The translations under genes were made by a program, and so were the position numbers. From positions 29,297,855 through 29,361,854 of the forward strand of contig OZ038320.1 of assembly GCA_964035795.1 (NCBI GenBank): 64,000 nucleotides of DNA. Reading direction: 5' to 3'. Under the pieces are notes generated by a model. The model searched no databases. It saw nothing but the letters and a program-made list of their open reading frames with translations, and was not told the origin of the DNA. Below are positions 1-12,921 of this stretch, piece by piece (positions within the stretch are counted from its first letter, which is position 1; every line of letters starts with the position of its first letter). Source of the stretch: Pterobdella sp. o SKG-2022. Its lineage: Eukaryota; Annelida; Clitellata; Hirudinida; Piscicolidae.

Positions 1-120
1 TATGTGTGCAATTGCTCTCGAGAATGCTGTTAAACGAAGTTTTTGAGTCTTTTATTGTATTATCATCAATATCACTGAAAAATTGTTCCAAATAAAAAGT
101 TCAACATCATCTAAAGACAT

Positions 121-1781
121 TCAAGACTTTTTGAATTTCAATTGTATTATTTCCCTTTGGACACCTGTGGTTAAGTTTTTTCTAAATAATTAGTCTTAAA
201 TTTAAAATAAAAAAAATTTTCTTGCTAAATGAAATTTTAACTCACCTTTAGGTATTACTTTGACAGTTTTTGGTTCAAAAATACTTTTTGCTACCATATA
301 ATCTAGAAACTCTTTAGTACTTCCACCAACTCCAAAATAGTAATTCTTAGCTGCTATAAAGCTAATAAAATGAAACATAAATTTTTTTTCTTAGAGTATT
401 ACAAATAAAAACAGTTCATACCATATTCCATCTGGTTTGAGAAATTTTTGAAAGATGAAATGAAGGATACCATAATTATCAACATTATAAATTGTCTCAC
501 TAGTGAATATGTAATCATATCTGCAATTATTACAATTTATTGAGTAGAAAATTAAATATCAACAACCAATTCTTAAAAATTCAACTTACAACATTGATTA
601 CCTATGTGTGAAATTCTTATGAAACTCAGACCAATCTCCGGCAAAAAACCTCGTCGTTTTGGGTGAAACTGATTCATTTTTCCCACCATGTATCTTTCTT
701 TTTTTGGATGACTTAGAACTTGGTTCATCTTCATTATCACTATTCTTTTTTGATATAGGATTATTTTGAGACAGTGCTTTGCAAACATTTGGCATTGTTG
801 TGCTCAATATAACTTCTTCATTCTATCTTGATATAAAATGAGGGTGAATAATATTTGTAAGATTCTATTAAAAAACATATATCTCACATAATCTTGGAAA
901 TGTACTTCTGAAGCCCCTTGTAACAAAGCATAAATACCTAATAGACCTTGCCCACAACCTAACTGATTATATAAAATAAACAATCATTTTGAAAACTCTA
1001 AATACCTAATAGTTAATTTATAATTGCATACATCAAGTACTGCACACTTGTCAAATGAGACATGGCTTTGGAGAAAGAAGACCAAGAGATCTTTTGTGCA
1101 CTCCCACACTTTTATGCCTCCTAGTTAACAGAATATTTTGAGTTGAAACAATTTTTAAAATTTATTTAAAAAATCTTCAAAAAGCTTGTGAAATTTTAAA
1201 TATAAAGTACTTTGTAGAGGAATTAATAAACCCTTAGGGTTGGAAGATAAATATTAATTAGCCAATAATAATTGTACCAAACACAAACAAAACTTGCTTA
1301 TGTGATATATGCTTACAAAAAGCTTTATTGTCAAATACCTTAGTTTTGGATTTGAAATAAACTAACCTTCATAAATGGATGATATTAAATCAGAATTGTT
1401 TTTGTTAGCAATGTATGCATTGCTTCCTTTGAGAGAATTGTTCTCAAACAATGTTGTTGAATCAATATATTCTAAGAAGACATCATCAGTGATTGTGAAT
1501 TTGATAAATTTCTTCTCTTCATTCTAAAAAGTTAAATTTATATTTTATATAGAAAAAATAAAAATTTAAACAAAAAATTCAATACAGGAAAAGAGTGATT
1601 TTGATGAATTTCTTTGAAATTTAAGACTTTTGTGGAATTATTTATTTCATGATCTGGAATGTTTCAAATGAATTAGTTGAAGAAAAAAATTAACAAAAAA
1701 ATTAGCACTACTTTTCTTGGTTTTTTCCCAACCCATTTGACCTTCATCATCTGAATTATCGGAAAAATTAAACTTAAACAT
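121..1781 (-). CDS. METTL18: METTL18-like histidine protein methyltransferase, 9 exons, complete
   Basis: Exons, read downward: 1781-1712, 1653-1586, 1523-1367, 1120-1032, 962-888, 822-602, 520-422, 361-246, 164-121, all with GT/AG borders and one open frame of 312 aa (human about 372). Seen in the sequence: KVWECTKDLLVFF before the SAM-binding motif LDLGCGQGLLGI, then FQDYN, a Lys/Ser-rich insert, RFFAGDWSEF, the family signature FTSETIYN and YYFGVGGS near the C-terminus, ending in KFKKS. These blocks follow METTL18/yeast HPM1 in order. Family knowledge: a seven-beta-strand, SAM-dependent enzyme that methylates a histidine of ribosomal protein uL3. The start ATG (MFKFNFSDNS) fits the short acidic N-terminus of the family. 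A TTTATT at 51-56 is a possible minus-strand poly(A) signal. The first two exons diverge most, so the start is the least certain part. Confidence 0.93.
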
Positions 1782-2095
1782 GATTTCACAATCCAAATGC
1801 ACCTTTCAATAATAATTAAAAAAAAACTTACTTTTATAAGTATAAATATTTATTTTCGATATCAAAATGCTTATTTTCATCATGAAATTTAACTTTATTT
1901 GAATAAATTAAAAAAATTTTTTAATACGCTAAAACTCAAAATTTAGTTTAAAAATTAGGCGCTTTTTTAATATTACTTTTTCGGCGGACTTAAAAGGTTA
2001 TTCTCCAGGGACATCGCAAACTGAGCAAAATCTCTTCTGTGTTCAACGAATGTTTTTGAGGTTTATCTTCTTATGTCATAAATGTTAAAGAAATC
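1782..2095. promoter_or_regulatory. Candidate bidirectional promoter upstream of METTL18
   Basis: These 314 bases lie between the METTL18 start codon on the minus strand and a possible plus-strand start at 2096. The part near 1975-2060 is less AT-rich than its surroundings (for example TTCGGCGGAC and CAGGGACATCGCAAACTG), as often seen at animal promoters. No TATA box or other motif is assigned. The bidirectional reading depends on the weak gene call at 2096. Confidence 0.3.
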
Positions 2096-4088
2096 ATGGA
2101 AAACTTGAATTTGAATCTATTTACAGGTAAGTGTTATTTTCAATATTAACATCGAAATGAAACTGCTTATAAAGTGACATTCTATACTTTAAAATATCAA
2201 TCTTTCGGAAATATTTTAGAGACCTGTTTTTATTTTATTTTAAATTTTTAGACCACAAAAATTTAAATGAGCAAAAATTTTTTTTTCTTGAAAATTGTTT
2301 TGAATTTTTTCAATAGAATTCATTAAAACTAATAATAAAAATCAATTTTTTTAATCTATTCTTGCTTTACTGAAATTAAAAAAAATCGTTTTAGATATTA
2401 AGATTAAGTTTTTTTCTTCAGTCCATATCACTAAATTTAGGAACATCCGATGATGCAAATTATACTGTCGTATGGCACAGTAGAATCTAAACACAACGAC
2501 AACCTCCCAAAAACATATTTGATTGATTGACAAAAAATCATAAAATAAATAGAAAAATTCATTTATTCGGGTAATATCCACTAAATAATAATTAGATAAA
2601 AAATGTTGTTTTATTTAAAAACGACGATTTGTTGTAACATCTCTTATCCAGCAGTGTAGTGCTTGTCGTAATATAGCTTACGAATTGGAGCTTGCGGTGA
2701 GCGAAAAAGCTTCTCTAACAAGATCTTGAGCTTGGAAGATGCAGGAAGTGTAGTGCCGTCAAAAGTTACTTCGAAAGAGAGATTGTGTTTTGCTAAAAAA
2801 AGAAGAGCTGTCGACAAACATTACCAAGAGCTTAGAGCGGAGAGACAACTAGATAATTTATGAGAAGAGGGGTTAGGATCTGGAAAAGAGACTTGTAAAA
2901 AAGCAATGCCATCAGCAAACTGGTCAAAAAGCGAGTCTTGCTTTTCAATAATGCTACAGATAGATGATGTATATAGAAAGAAGAGAGTTGGACCCAGAAC
3001 GGAGTTCTGCGCACGCCTGAGTTAAGTGATATAAGAGAAAAAGAAAATGAGTACATTTGAAAAAACTGAGAAAGTTGGGAAAGGTAGAAACACAACCAAG
3101 AAAGAGCGTTTCAGTAGTAGTAATAGTAGGGAATCTAATCTTCATTTCAATGACAAAGAAAAAGCGAGATAAGAAATATTTAAATGTTTATTCAAAATGT
3201 CAATTAGGATATTATGATCGAGGGTGTCAAAAGCAACAGAAAATCTAAAAAACCAAAAATTTGCATGTCCAGTGGCACAGATGTTGTGAAGACTGTCAGT
3301 GAGGCGTTTCTGCTGAGTGGTGTTGGCGTTTAGTGATTGGACAGATTAAATTAGGGGATGAAGAAAAATTATTCTGGAAAGAACGAGTCTTTCGATAATT
3401 TTTGTAATGGTGCTTAAGTACTAGGGCGGTAGTTGGAAGGGTCCAAGTTGTCTTTTTAAGCAACGGGCGAACTTGTGCTGTTTTTAAAGGAGGCGTTTGT
3501 CAGAGACAGGTTGTAAAGTCTGGAAATTATTGGAACATAGGTGAGAAAAAGGTTTAAAATTTGATGTAAATTTAATAGAGAAGAATTTTTGGATAAAGAG
3601 CGTATGAGTCTACTTTCTCAATACTGAAAGATGAAAAATAAGAGTGGTGTTTGATTGTTTGGTAGAATGAGATATGCGCAGCACGAAACGGATGCTGGAA
3701 AAGAACTACTGAAGGTGTTTACAAGATTGATAGTTTATAAAAGCTTCGTGGCAGAAAATTGGCAGTGTTCCAAAAAAACTTTCACACTGAGATTTGTTTG
3801 AAACATTAATTTCTAGTTAGTAAGTCGATCATTCAATAGGGTTTCGGCTATGCAATTGATTGGTTTCACAGGGCGCTATTCCATGCGAATTAATTTCTCA
3901 ACCCAAAATAATTAGTTATGAATACTCCGATAAATTTGTATTGTGACTTATGCAAAATAAGTTTTCAAGTATAAATAAATCTTACAGTTCCTAATCGTGA
4001 AAAAGCAAATTTGGAAAAACTTGCCACACTTGCAAAAACTCAGTCACACAAAAGAAGTTTGAATAAACATTTAAAACAAAACCAATAA
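2096..4088 (+). CDS. Possible tiny two-exon gene, unknown
   Basis: Exon 1 is 2096-2126 (ATG, MENLNLNLFT) with a strong donor CAG|GTAAGT. A phase-compatible exon at 3988-4088, after the acceptor CTTACAG, gives VPNREKANLEK... and stops at TAA 4086-4088, for 43 aa in all. A CAG|GTAT donor follows the stop. Further spliceable open pieces at about 4142-4189 and 4244-4310 suggest the true model may be longer and different. The intron would contain the decayed LINE at 2.7-3.7 kb. No family is recognised. The call rests only on the good donor, phase agreement and the head-to-head position with METTL18. Confidence 0.22.
2690..3700 (-). mobile_element. Decayed non-LTR retrotransposon (reverse transcriptase core)
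   Basis: On the minus strand, broken frames give recognisable reverse transcriptase pieces in the right order. Near 3390 there is KIIERLVLSRI. Near 3200 a frame reads like the palm motif (VAFDTLDHNI). Near 3000 there is NSVLGPTLFFLYT (the GSVLGP/LFxLY block), and then FADG in place of the catalytic YADD/FADD. Several frameshifts and stops separate them. This matches the LINE order of palm motif A, motif B and motif C. It is too broken to assign a clade firmly and is not functional. Confidence 0.72.
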
Positions 4089-5063
4089 CAGGTATTTATC
4101 ACAATCTATCAAGACATTAATAGTTATTGAATAAATACAGCAGGTTCATACTACTGAAAGTGTCTTGAAAGAGTTTTTTCATTTTCTGGTAAAGTTAGTT
4201 TTTGCTTTAACTTAATTTATATCTGTGTATATATAATTTGTAGAATTTCATCATTGGAAGAGGAAACTGTTTCAAGATTCATTATCTGCGTTTCAAGAGT
4301 CATTTACAGGAATTATACCAAACAAATATATGTATGTTTCAGGAATGGCACATACAAGTCTGAAAGTTTTTTCTAAGATTACATAACTTGACATTGTATT
4401 ATTTATAATATTCATAGGTAAGGGTTATTGAAGAATGAGAATTAAAGGCTCCTACAAGTTATGAAATGTTTGTGAGGCAAGAATAGTGGCGAAATTTTAC
4501 ACAAAAGATGTCTACAATTATTTCGATTTGTCTTTAAATTTATTGTATTTTTTGAAAATGAGAATATAAAGTCTAGTAACAAATAACATAATACCATATA
4601 ACAACTTTCGATTAATTTTCTAACTTAAAAAAGTAAATTATATTTAAAGAAAAAATAAAAGTTGATTTTTTTCCAAAAAAAAAGCGTCATTATGCCAATG
4701 ACCAAAAACATTTATTTTTAAAAAAAAAGAAAGAGAAAATTTATTTTTAATTTCGAACGGTGAGTTGAAAAATAATTATTTAATTATGCTAATTACAAAT
4801 AATTAATTATTAACTTATTTCACCAATTTTAAAACACCGCGTTTTTTGAAAAAATTGTCAACTGATAAATAATAGGTATATATATATAGGTACTTCAGCA
4901 AGAAATATTGCCAAAAAATAAATACTTGTGAAAAACATCACTCGATCACAAAACAATACATATACAATATTGCGAAAAAAAGTAGGCTTGCATGAGCCGA
5001 ATAATGGACACAATCTCACCTGTTTGAAGTGCTTTACGTCAAAATGTCCGGAGAAAGATCGGA

Positions 5064-5131
5064 ATGTGACTTAAAATTAAATCTTTCATTCATCGAGGAT
5101 ATTATATATCCTCGATGCAAAGTCACTTTGA
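5064..5131. repeat. Strong inverted repeat (hairpin)
   Basis: Positions 5091-5117 form a perfect stem: CATCGAGGATAT, three bases (TAT), then ATATCCTCGATG. Outside it, GTGACTT near 5066 pairs with AAGTCAC near 5121-5127, so the structure extends in imperfect form to about 65 bases. No gene overlaps it. It may be a foldback transposon end or a structured RNA. It does not share the core of the foldback family described elsewhere in the window. Confidence 0.7.
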
Positions 5132-5201
5132 TATGAGGCGTCAATTTATTCAGCCTGGGCACAGTGTTTTTATAGATCAGCAAGCTCATTATTTTATTGC
5201 A

Positions 5202-5274
5202 AGATCAACAAAAACAAAGTATTCATTTTAAAAAAGACATGAATTACATCATCAAGTGATAGTAAGTTTTCGTA
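5202..5274 (+). repeat. Half copy of the foldback element family
   Basis: The stretch contains GATCAACAAAAACAAAGTAT, then ATTTTAAAAAA, then ACATCATCAAGTGATAGTAAG. These parts follow, in order, the arm and core of the intact copy at 27.69 kb (CAACAAACACAAAGTATTTA, TTTTAAAAAG, ACATTATTAAGTGATAA). The CACGAAGCTTTTCG core is missing, so this is a decayed or partial copy. Confidence 0.5.
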
Positions 5275-7033
5275 TTCTTGGCTCACCACTAGAATTCGCA
5301 CTTTTCCCGATCATCATGTGATCTATTAAGGAAAATGCACTTGCAAGAGTACGTATATAGGTGAAAGTGAGAAATTCCAAAATTAGAAGATCGGACAACG
5401 GCACTTCCGAACACGCCAAGCATTTTATTGCGAATCCAACCTACAGGTTCGCTTGGAGCATCCTTGAAAGAACCCCCACTAATGCGAAGAAAAGGAAGAT
5501 CTTGAAAGTATACCACATCAAAGGTCAGAATTTTTGAAATGCGTTTCTTTTTTATATTATGTTTTATAGTCAAAAGAAAACTAATTTTGAATCGAATTTT
5601 TTTTCAAATTTAATGACGAACAATTTTTAAAAAAATTTTCTAAAAAGTTTATAATGCAATTTGTTTTCTTTTTGCTTAATAACACCATTTAAAAAGATCA
5701 AGTGTTTATTCAAAGGAGTATGATGCTTTCCAATCAGTATCATTTTATTCTATTCATCATCAAATGACTTTATTACAGTGTATCTTCAAGTACTTGCTGG
5801 CCGTAACTCAAGCCTGTTTTGATAATGTAACTCTTGATAATTTAAACTTGTAGATTTCATTCAATTTTTGAAGTAGAAATTGTAAAATTTTTAAAATATC
5901 ACATCCACGTGGTTTTGAAAAAAAATGATTAAAAGTCGAAAAAAAAAATCATTATGTCTTACAAAAGTTTAGATAATGACAAAGAGGTATTTAAGAAGCT
6001 AGTTTTTAAAATTTTCTATGTATTTCGCATATATACTTTAATCTAAAACCCTTGATAAAAACGACAAAAAATATATTGACGAACATGCGATAAAAATAAT
6101 GGTTCCAAGCCTTCAATAAGAATTTCATCGTTGAAGAACATTTTTGTTAATTTATTACCAATGACAAAATAAAATTTTTTATTAAAATGGTTTTGATGTT
6201 GGTGCCGGGGTTCGCACACTCCAGCTCTCGAAAAGTGTCGTTGAAGGTCGTTTTTTCGGTAGGAGATACGATGCAACGGTTGAGCCATGTTGTACTGTTA
6301 TTGCCAATAGGGTTTATATTGGACTTTGAATTACTTCAGACTTTATATTTGGATTTACGTTTTGATGAGCAAGCTTTGAACTACTGCCAGTTTTGTTGAT
6401 GAGTTGGGCAGAAAACTGCTCGAGGCGACTGGAGATCCATTGGGGCTAGTCTGGTTGCGCCGGAAAGTTTGTCTGGCAATTGTTCTCGGTAATTCTGCCA
6501 GTATTCTTTCTTTTCTCCACTCTCCTTTCTTTCTTAATTATTTTATTTTATCTTTTACGGTGTCTAAGATTTGAATTATTGAACGAAAAAACACAATGAC
6601 AGAAGATGAAATGAAAATGTTCATTTTTCCACAACTTCAACTTTATAATCAATTGAATATGTTGTTACTATGGCACCTTTGGTGTATGGACAGTTCTAAA
6701 CAAGGATCTAGGTGACCAAAGTTCATTTGGAGACTTGGTGTTGCTTCATACGTAATGTAAATTTAAAAAGCAATAACGACCAGGAATTTATCTTTTTCGG
6801 AGACAAGTTTGCTACATTGCATTTAGTAATTAACTTTTTCATTTTTACATTCAACGATACATATTTTTTTCCAAAAAAAATCGTTTCGGAATTTTGAAAT
6901 AAAAGAATTGTTTGCAATTTAAATAATAAAGTTATAAAATTGAAAGTACAACTATAAGATAGTTTCTTTACTTTTTTCTATTAATAATCCATCCAGACAA
7001 TAAATGAACATCTACTAAATCATTTTCTATCAC

Positions 7034-7095
7034 AAATTTTGCTAAAGCTATCATAGCCGTAAAACAATCGATGTATGCCACCATCGAGATTTATG
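7034..7095 (-). pseudogene. Lone exon resembling CTL N-terminal loop
   Basis: After a good acceptor (TTTCTTTCAG, minus strand) the 62 bases read INLDGGIHRLFYGYDSFSKIC before a GT. CTL1-type choline transporters have a very similar segment after the first membrane span (G..RL..GYDS...IC). The intact CTL gene 0.8 kb away has GDPRRVVHGYDTSGNTC at that place. No neighbouring exons of the same kind were found on this strand. It is therefore likely a remnant of an inverted duplicate, or one exon of a diverged paralogue. The match is short and could be chance. Confidence 0.35.
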
Positions 7096-7887
7096 CTGAA
7101 AGAAAACATCACCTTTAACAATCGACATTTAAACTTAACAAAAAATTAAAAATAATCCATCTTCAGATTTTTAGATATTCTAACATCAAAAAAAAACAAA
7201 GGTAAGATAAAAAAGTATCAGTACATGAAAGCCTCCTGCTTTTTTCTAGTACTTCCATCTTATTCGAAGAGAGAAAATATTCTTATTTAGTACCAGTGGA
7301 AAAATTGGTAAATGAATTATCAATTTTTCATTGTTATTTTGAAAAGTTACAATAAATTTTCAAGTTTTGTATTCTCAATATACTGACGTGCGGTCAAAAA
7401 AAACTTTAACATACATACGAATAAATTTTATAAATAAAAAATCTTTATAAACTTTTTGAAGGTTATCAGTAAAATAACATTATTTAGTACTTAAAATGTT
7501 GGTACGTATAAGATTGCTTGAATTTACATAAAGACAATACAATAAAAAGGAAATTCTATATCTATTAGCATCACCTCGTTATTAACATATATTTTAGCTT
7601 TATTGTATTGAGTAGGTGAAAATTTTTTAAAAAGTAAATCGGTTAAAAAAATAATATTTACTTATAGTCCACTTTAATTTATGCTGCATATTTGAAAAAC
7701 AACTGGTGTAGGCATCGGATACTTTTGTGCGGTCGACAAAGGTATATTCTTTAATAACATAGTTTAATAAGTTTGTTTTAAATAAAAATAAACGAAGTTA
7801 AATGACTTATAATTGAAGAAATATCTTGGAAATAATTTTATTTTGAAGATATATCAAAATTTAAACTATTTATTGATAGATAATAAA

Positions 7888-10800
7888 ATGGGGAACTGCT
7901 GTGGACAAGAGGAGCCAAGGGTTAGAATATAAATTTGATAGATAATTGGTTTAATTTTAATTTAGAAAGTTTAAAGTTTCATTGAAGTTTCAGCTTGAAA
8001 ATTATTTCATAGAAGTGTTTTGTTATTGATTGTTTTATTGAAAATTATGCTGATTTGCATTTACTGAAACTACAAGTTTTTAATAAAGAGTTCATTCTGA
8101 AACATTAGCGAAAATTGATTTTAAAAATTATAATCATGAAAATTGTGTTTCATAATTCTAAAATCATTTTAATTTTTGAAAATTAATTATGGTTTAAATA
8201 ACATTTAATATAATAAAATTTCCATGAAAAGTTTCTTAACATAAGCTATCATAAATAATCAATATTTTAGAAAACTGCTAATTTACTTATAACATTTGTT
8301 TAGCTCACATCAATTTATCATTATTTTATCATTAAATGAATACTAAGAATAAATATCAATTGATTAAAATATAAATTTATCAAAAACCTTTATCTATAAT
8401 TAATATTATTTTTTTCATAATGGTTTTTTTGAGCCAAAGTAAAAAAAGATTTCTGAACACTTATAGTTTTTATTATAAAGCTTTGTACTATATAATTAAA
8501 ACTATTAGTGTTTAAAAATCTCTATTTTTTTTCTTTATAAGCTTTAAAACCCCACTATTATACATGTATAATTTATTATATACTGATTTTGAATTCACTA
8601 AATAATGAAATCCTAAGACATTTTTATGCAAATTATCAACAGGATGAAACAGACAACCCAAGAAACCCTCGGAACCTTAGAAGAAATGTTTGCTGTACTG
8701 ATATCATAGTCCTCATTCTCTTCATTGCTTTTTGGGTCTTTCTGGTTAGAGACTGTTTGGATCTTGCAAAATTTAAAAAAAATGGGAACTTGTTCTATTT
8801 TTCAATTAAGAATTGATATGTTTGAATGGATTTGTGGATTAATTCATTGTTTTTTATGCTTCATTCATTTAATTTTTATTTTATGTTTATTTTATATATA
8901 AAATCTTTTTTAATGTAAAAGTTTTTTGAGAAATGTTTCATTACCTTTATTAAAACCAAATCCTCAGTTTTTGATGAGTTTAATCTTATAAAATTATTTT
9001 TGATAAGTTTAACATATAACAGAAGGAATTTTTTTAATATTGAAAAGCTCAATCAATCGGAAAATCAATTAGCACATAGTTCAAATGAATAGTTATTCTT
9101 CTATTATATCAACAACAAACTTGAAACATCAGGATTGTTTCAAAACCCCATCCAATCCCTCATCCCATCAGCTCTTCATAGCTGGTACAGCTTTCATTAA
9201 AGGAGACCCAAGAAGGGTGGTACATGGTTATGACACTTCAGGAAACACATGTAACCGCAAGAACCTCGAGGTTGAGGGTCTTGATCATTCTGGACTCGAC
9301 ACTTCTGGAAAAGCGTAAGATGTTTTGAATAATACCATTGAAGTTATTGATACAAAGCATTTACTCAAAGGAATTGTTAGGTTGGGATTGAATGTACATT
9401 TTTCTATCACCGTAACTCATCATTTCATTATAGTCAGCATTTTTCCCTTTTCCAAGGGATCAATGACTTTTTTCCATGACCTAACCCTCTTTCTCCATTT
9501 CACCCTGTTGTAGCCATCTTCAAGAATTAATCCAAGCCCAAGACAAAAGTTTTTCATCATTCTTTTCCAGGTTAACCTTGGCCTTCTCATTCCTCTACTA
9601 CCTTCAATCTCAAACCTCCATGCATGTTTGACACAGTCATCATCCTCTTTCCTTACTACATGACCCAGCCATCTCAAACTCCCTTGCCTCACCACTTCAA
9701 CGATCATACTATCCAACCCCAATCTAACCATCAACTCCTTTTTATTCACACAATTAGCTAGCTGCACACCACAACCCATTCTAAGCACCCGTTTTTCTGC
9801 TCTTCTCAAAATACTGTCTTCAATGGGTTTTACTATCTAAGTTTCTGAGCCATATGTCATGACAGGCCTCACACATGTCCTTTAATATTCCATGTGTGTC
9901 TTTTACCACATAACATAGAAGACACACCGTTGAATGCCTTCCAGCCCAGTCCAATCCTTCATGTAACAGCTAGCTCACTTCCTCCTCCACCATTGACATT
10001 GTCTCTTAAATAACAATAACTATTTACCCTCTCCAACTCACTTAAACAACCATTTGAAGCATTCTTACATTCCTCATTTGAACCTTTCATACAAACCCTA
10101 CATCCAAAATTTCCATTCATCCTACAAGAAACTCTCTTTACCCTAGCACACCGCGCATGAATCCACTTCTCACATTTCTTGCACCTCACACAATTTACCT
10201 TACCCTTACTATTCTTTAATTTTTTTTTATTTGTTCATTTAGCTAAATTCTTTTTAGTCTTTTCATATATTTTTTTTAAAAACCTGCTCTTGATGAAGTA
10301 ATTGGCTATAAAAAGAATTCAATTGGCTATAAAAAGAATTCAATTGGCTATAAAAAGAATTCAATTGGCTATAAAAAGAATTCAATTGGCTAATTATCTC
10401 TTTATCCCAATTTTTTCATTTAAAACATCAATTTCTTTACTAACATATTTAATTATTCATTCCAACTCAATATAATTATCTATTCACATCCAATCTAGTT
10501 TTATATTCCCAATTATTTTATTATGTATGTACATCTCATCTAATTATATATTCACATCCAGACACCTTTTCTACTTCTCATGGGTCCAACCAAGACACAC
10601 TGTCCAAGTGTGTGTTGAGAAGTGTCCCAATCGCACCTTGTTTACCAAGCAAGATGTGATTGATTTTTACTTAAATGAAAAGGTTAATTTGTGTCAGTAT
10701 GGCACAGTGCCCAGTGAAAAAGTGGAATGGAGTAGAAAAGGCCCCTGTCCATCATTGCCTGTATTAGCAAGGTGAGGTTTGTGTGTTGTGTACATTGGCA

Positions 10801-12882
10801 TTGTTGTTGCATTCATTAATGGTTATGGTTATTATTTATTAATCTTGTTCATTTTTTTGTTTAATAAAGAGAAAATGAGATAATAAAGATTTTATTAGAG
10901 CTTAGTAATTGACGTTAAGTTTTTAAACTATATTTAAAATTTCATGTAAACATTTAGTCATTCAGTGCTTTCTCGTTGTCTGCCCAAACTGAGCTCGATT
11001 GCCAACAGAACCCAAAAGGTCGAACTCATCAAACAGCTCTCAGAGGTGACTTTTTTGCTACCATCATTTCAAAAAAGCTTATATATTTTTTGTTTGTGTT
11101 TTAAAGTCTTTCAAATCCATAAATGTTATTCTGGACCAACTAATGTAGAATAAGCAAATAATGGGCAAAAAAACTTGTTTATTTACTCACACTATCTTGT
11201 TAGAACATTCTGATCACAATAAATGCTTCAACTCACTTAATTATTATTCCATTTTGGCATGCCAGATGTTTAAGATGCAAGACTTTTTAAGCAAGGCCAT
11301 CTCCGACCTGACATACTGCTGGAGAGAATTATTGTGCATTGCTGTCATCTGCGCTGGTTAGTACCACTTATTCAGAATATCAAACTCATTTATCTAAAAC
11401 ACCAAGCCTCAATTCCATATTTTGATGATCTGGCGCAGTTTTCATAAACTCGTTCAGTTATTTTAAGTGTAAACCTATTTATTGTTATTTCTAATAATAT
11501 TATTATGTTTTATAGATGCATCTATAATTCAGAGTTAAAATTAGCTACAAGAGTCACTTTGATCATATACCAGGTATTCTAATTACTCACTCAAAATCCT
11601 TTTGGGCAAATCATACAAAATCTGGCCATGTGGTTGTCTCTCTGGTGTGTAAATAAAAGAATTGCTTCATTGCTGTCTCACTGAAACATGTACAGCAGTG
11701 TAGGTTGATATGGACAGCTAAAAGAATGTTATTATTTTGATAGAAAAGCTCCATGCTTTATGAATTTATGACACTCGTCCATCTTCTCTGCTCTTAATTG
11801 TTTATTGGTCCTGTAGAGAGTATTCTCCGACACTTCAAAAGAATTTCACTATGTGTTGAAAGATAATCACGAATTATGATAATTTTTTTAAAGCTAAAGT
11901 AAAAAATACAAAAATTATCAATATTTGAAAATACGAAATATATATAAATACAAAGCTTCGTACTTTTTGAAAGAAAATATTCAGTGCTAAATATTTTTTA
12001 ACTAAAAATCATTTGATGATCGATTTTCCTTTAGAGAAGTTCACAACATAAAAATCATATAAAACTGTTTTCACCACTTCAACACACACATACAAAACAA
12101 GCATTTAATTTGTTTCTAATTGTCGAACCCTTTGAAAAGGGACAAACGTTGAATGGTAAGGATGATGATAATGATGATGATTATAATCAAAGGTTTCATC
12201 ATCTGGAGCTTATAAGACTATTTAGGATCAATAATGCAGTTATTGAAATATCGTTATAAACTTGTTTTTAAACGTTTTTACTTTGTATTTATTAATAAAT
12301 AAAATTTAATAAAATTAAGCACTATTAATATCTTAAAAATTACTATAAATATCATCACCATTAATAAAAATGCATATCACTCTCACCATCAAAACAGTGA
12401 TTGTCTTCCTGATGGTGCTGCTACTCAGATTCTTTGCTTTCCTCCTCGTCTGGGCCATCGTTATTCTGTCTATCATAGGATCCATTGGTGGGTTGTTGAA
12501 TGGCGAATTGATGAATGGGTGGTGAATTATTGTATGGGTAAATGGTAAATTAATGAATAAATGAATCATAAAATAGTAAATTCTTGGATGGATGAATGGC
12601 GAATTAATAGACTGATGGATGAAGGGCGAATTGATGGATGATGCATGGTGTATCAAAAAATGAATTTTTATGTTGATAGATGAATGCATGGATGATGATT
12701 TGATGGGAAATAATGAATTGAAAGTTCATAAATTGAATAATAAATAAAAAGAATGAATTAATGGACTATTGGCATGTTGCTGAGATGCACTATTATAGTT
12801 GTTATGAGCTGTGTGGTGAGCACATACGTTTATACAATATTTCATCATGGTATTGATCACCAGCAATGAGTAGAACAATACT

Positions 12883-12921
<39 letters not shown>

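Larger units (their letters stand above)
4089..7887. other. Mostly AT-rich non-coding stretch before the CTL gene
   Basis: No complete gene is seen. It holds a hairpin at 5064-5131, a half foldback element at about 5202-5274, and a lone CTL-like exon remnant at 7034-7095 (-). There are three GC-richer islands (about 5330-5560, 6180-6500 and 6596-6890) with short open frames in several registers that match no family I know. These islands could be decayed transposon or retrocopy pieces. The rest is low-complexity A/T. Confidence 0.5.

Noticed and set aside
3057..3248. Plus-strand frame at 3.1 kb
   Set aside because: It is the antisense of the decayed LINE reverse transcriptase.
6043..6399. Overlapping short frames on both strands near 6.2 kb
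   Set aside because: They are in a GC-richer island but show no motif, no splice logic and no family; kept only as an unassigned island.
10301..10392. CRISPR-like array
   Set aside because: The 21-bp units are directly adjacent with no spacers, in a eukaryotic intron; it is a simple tandem repeat.
12333..12689. Antisense frame rich in SINSPFIH
   Set aside because: It is the reverse reading of the GAATGGCGAATTGATG minisatellite and CTL exon 7.
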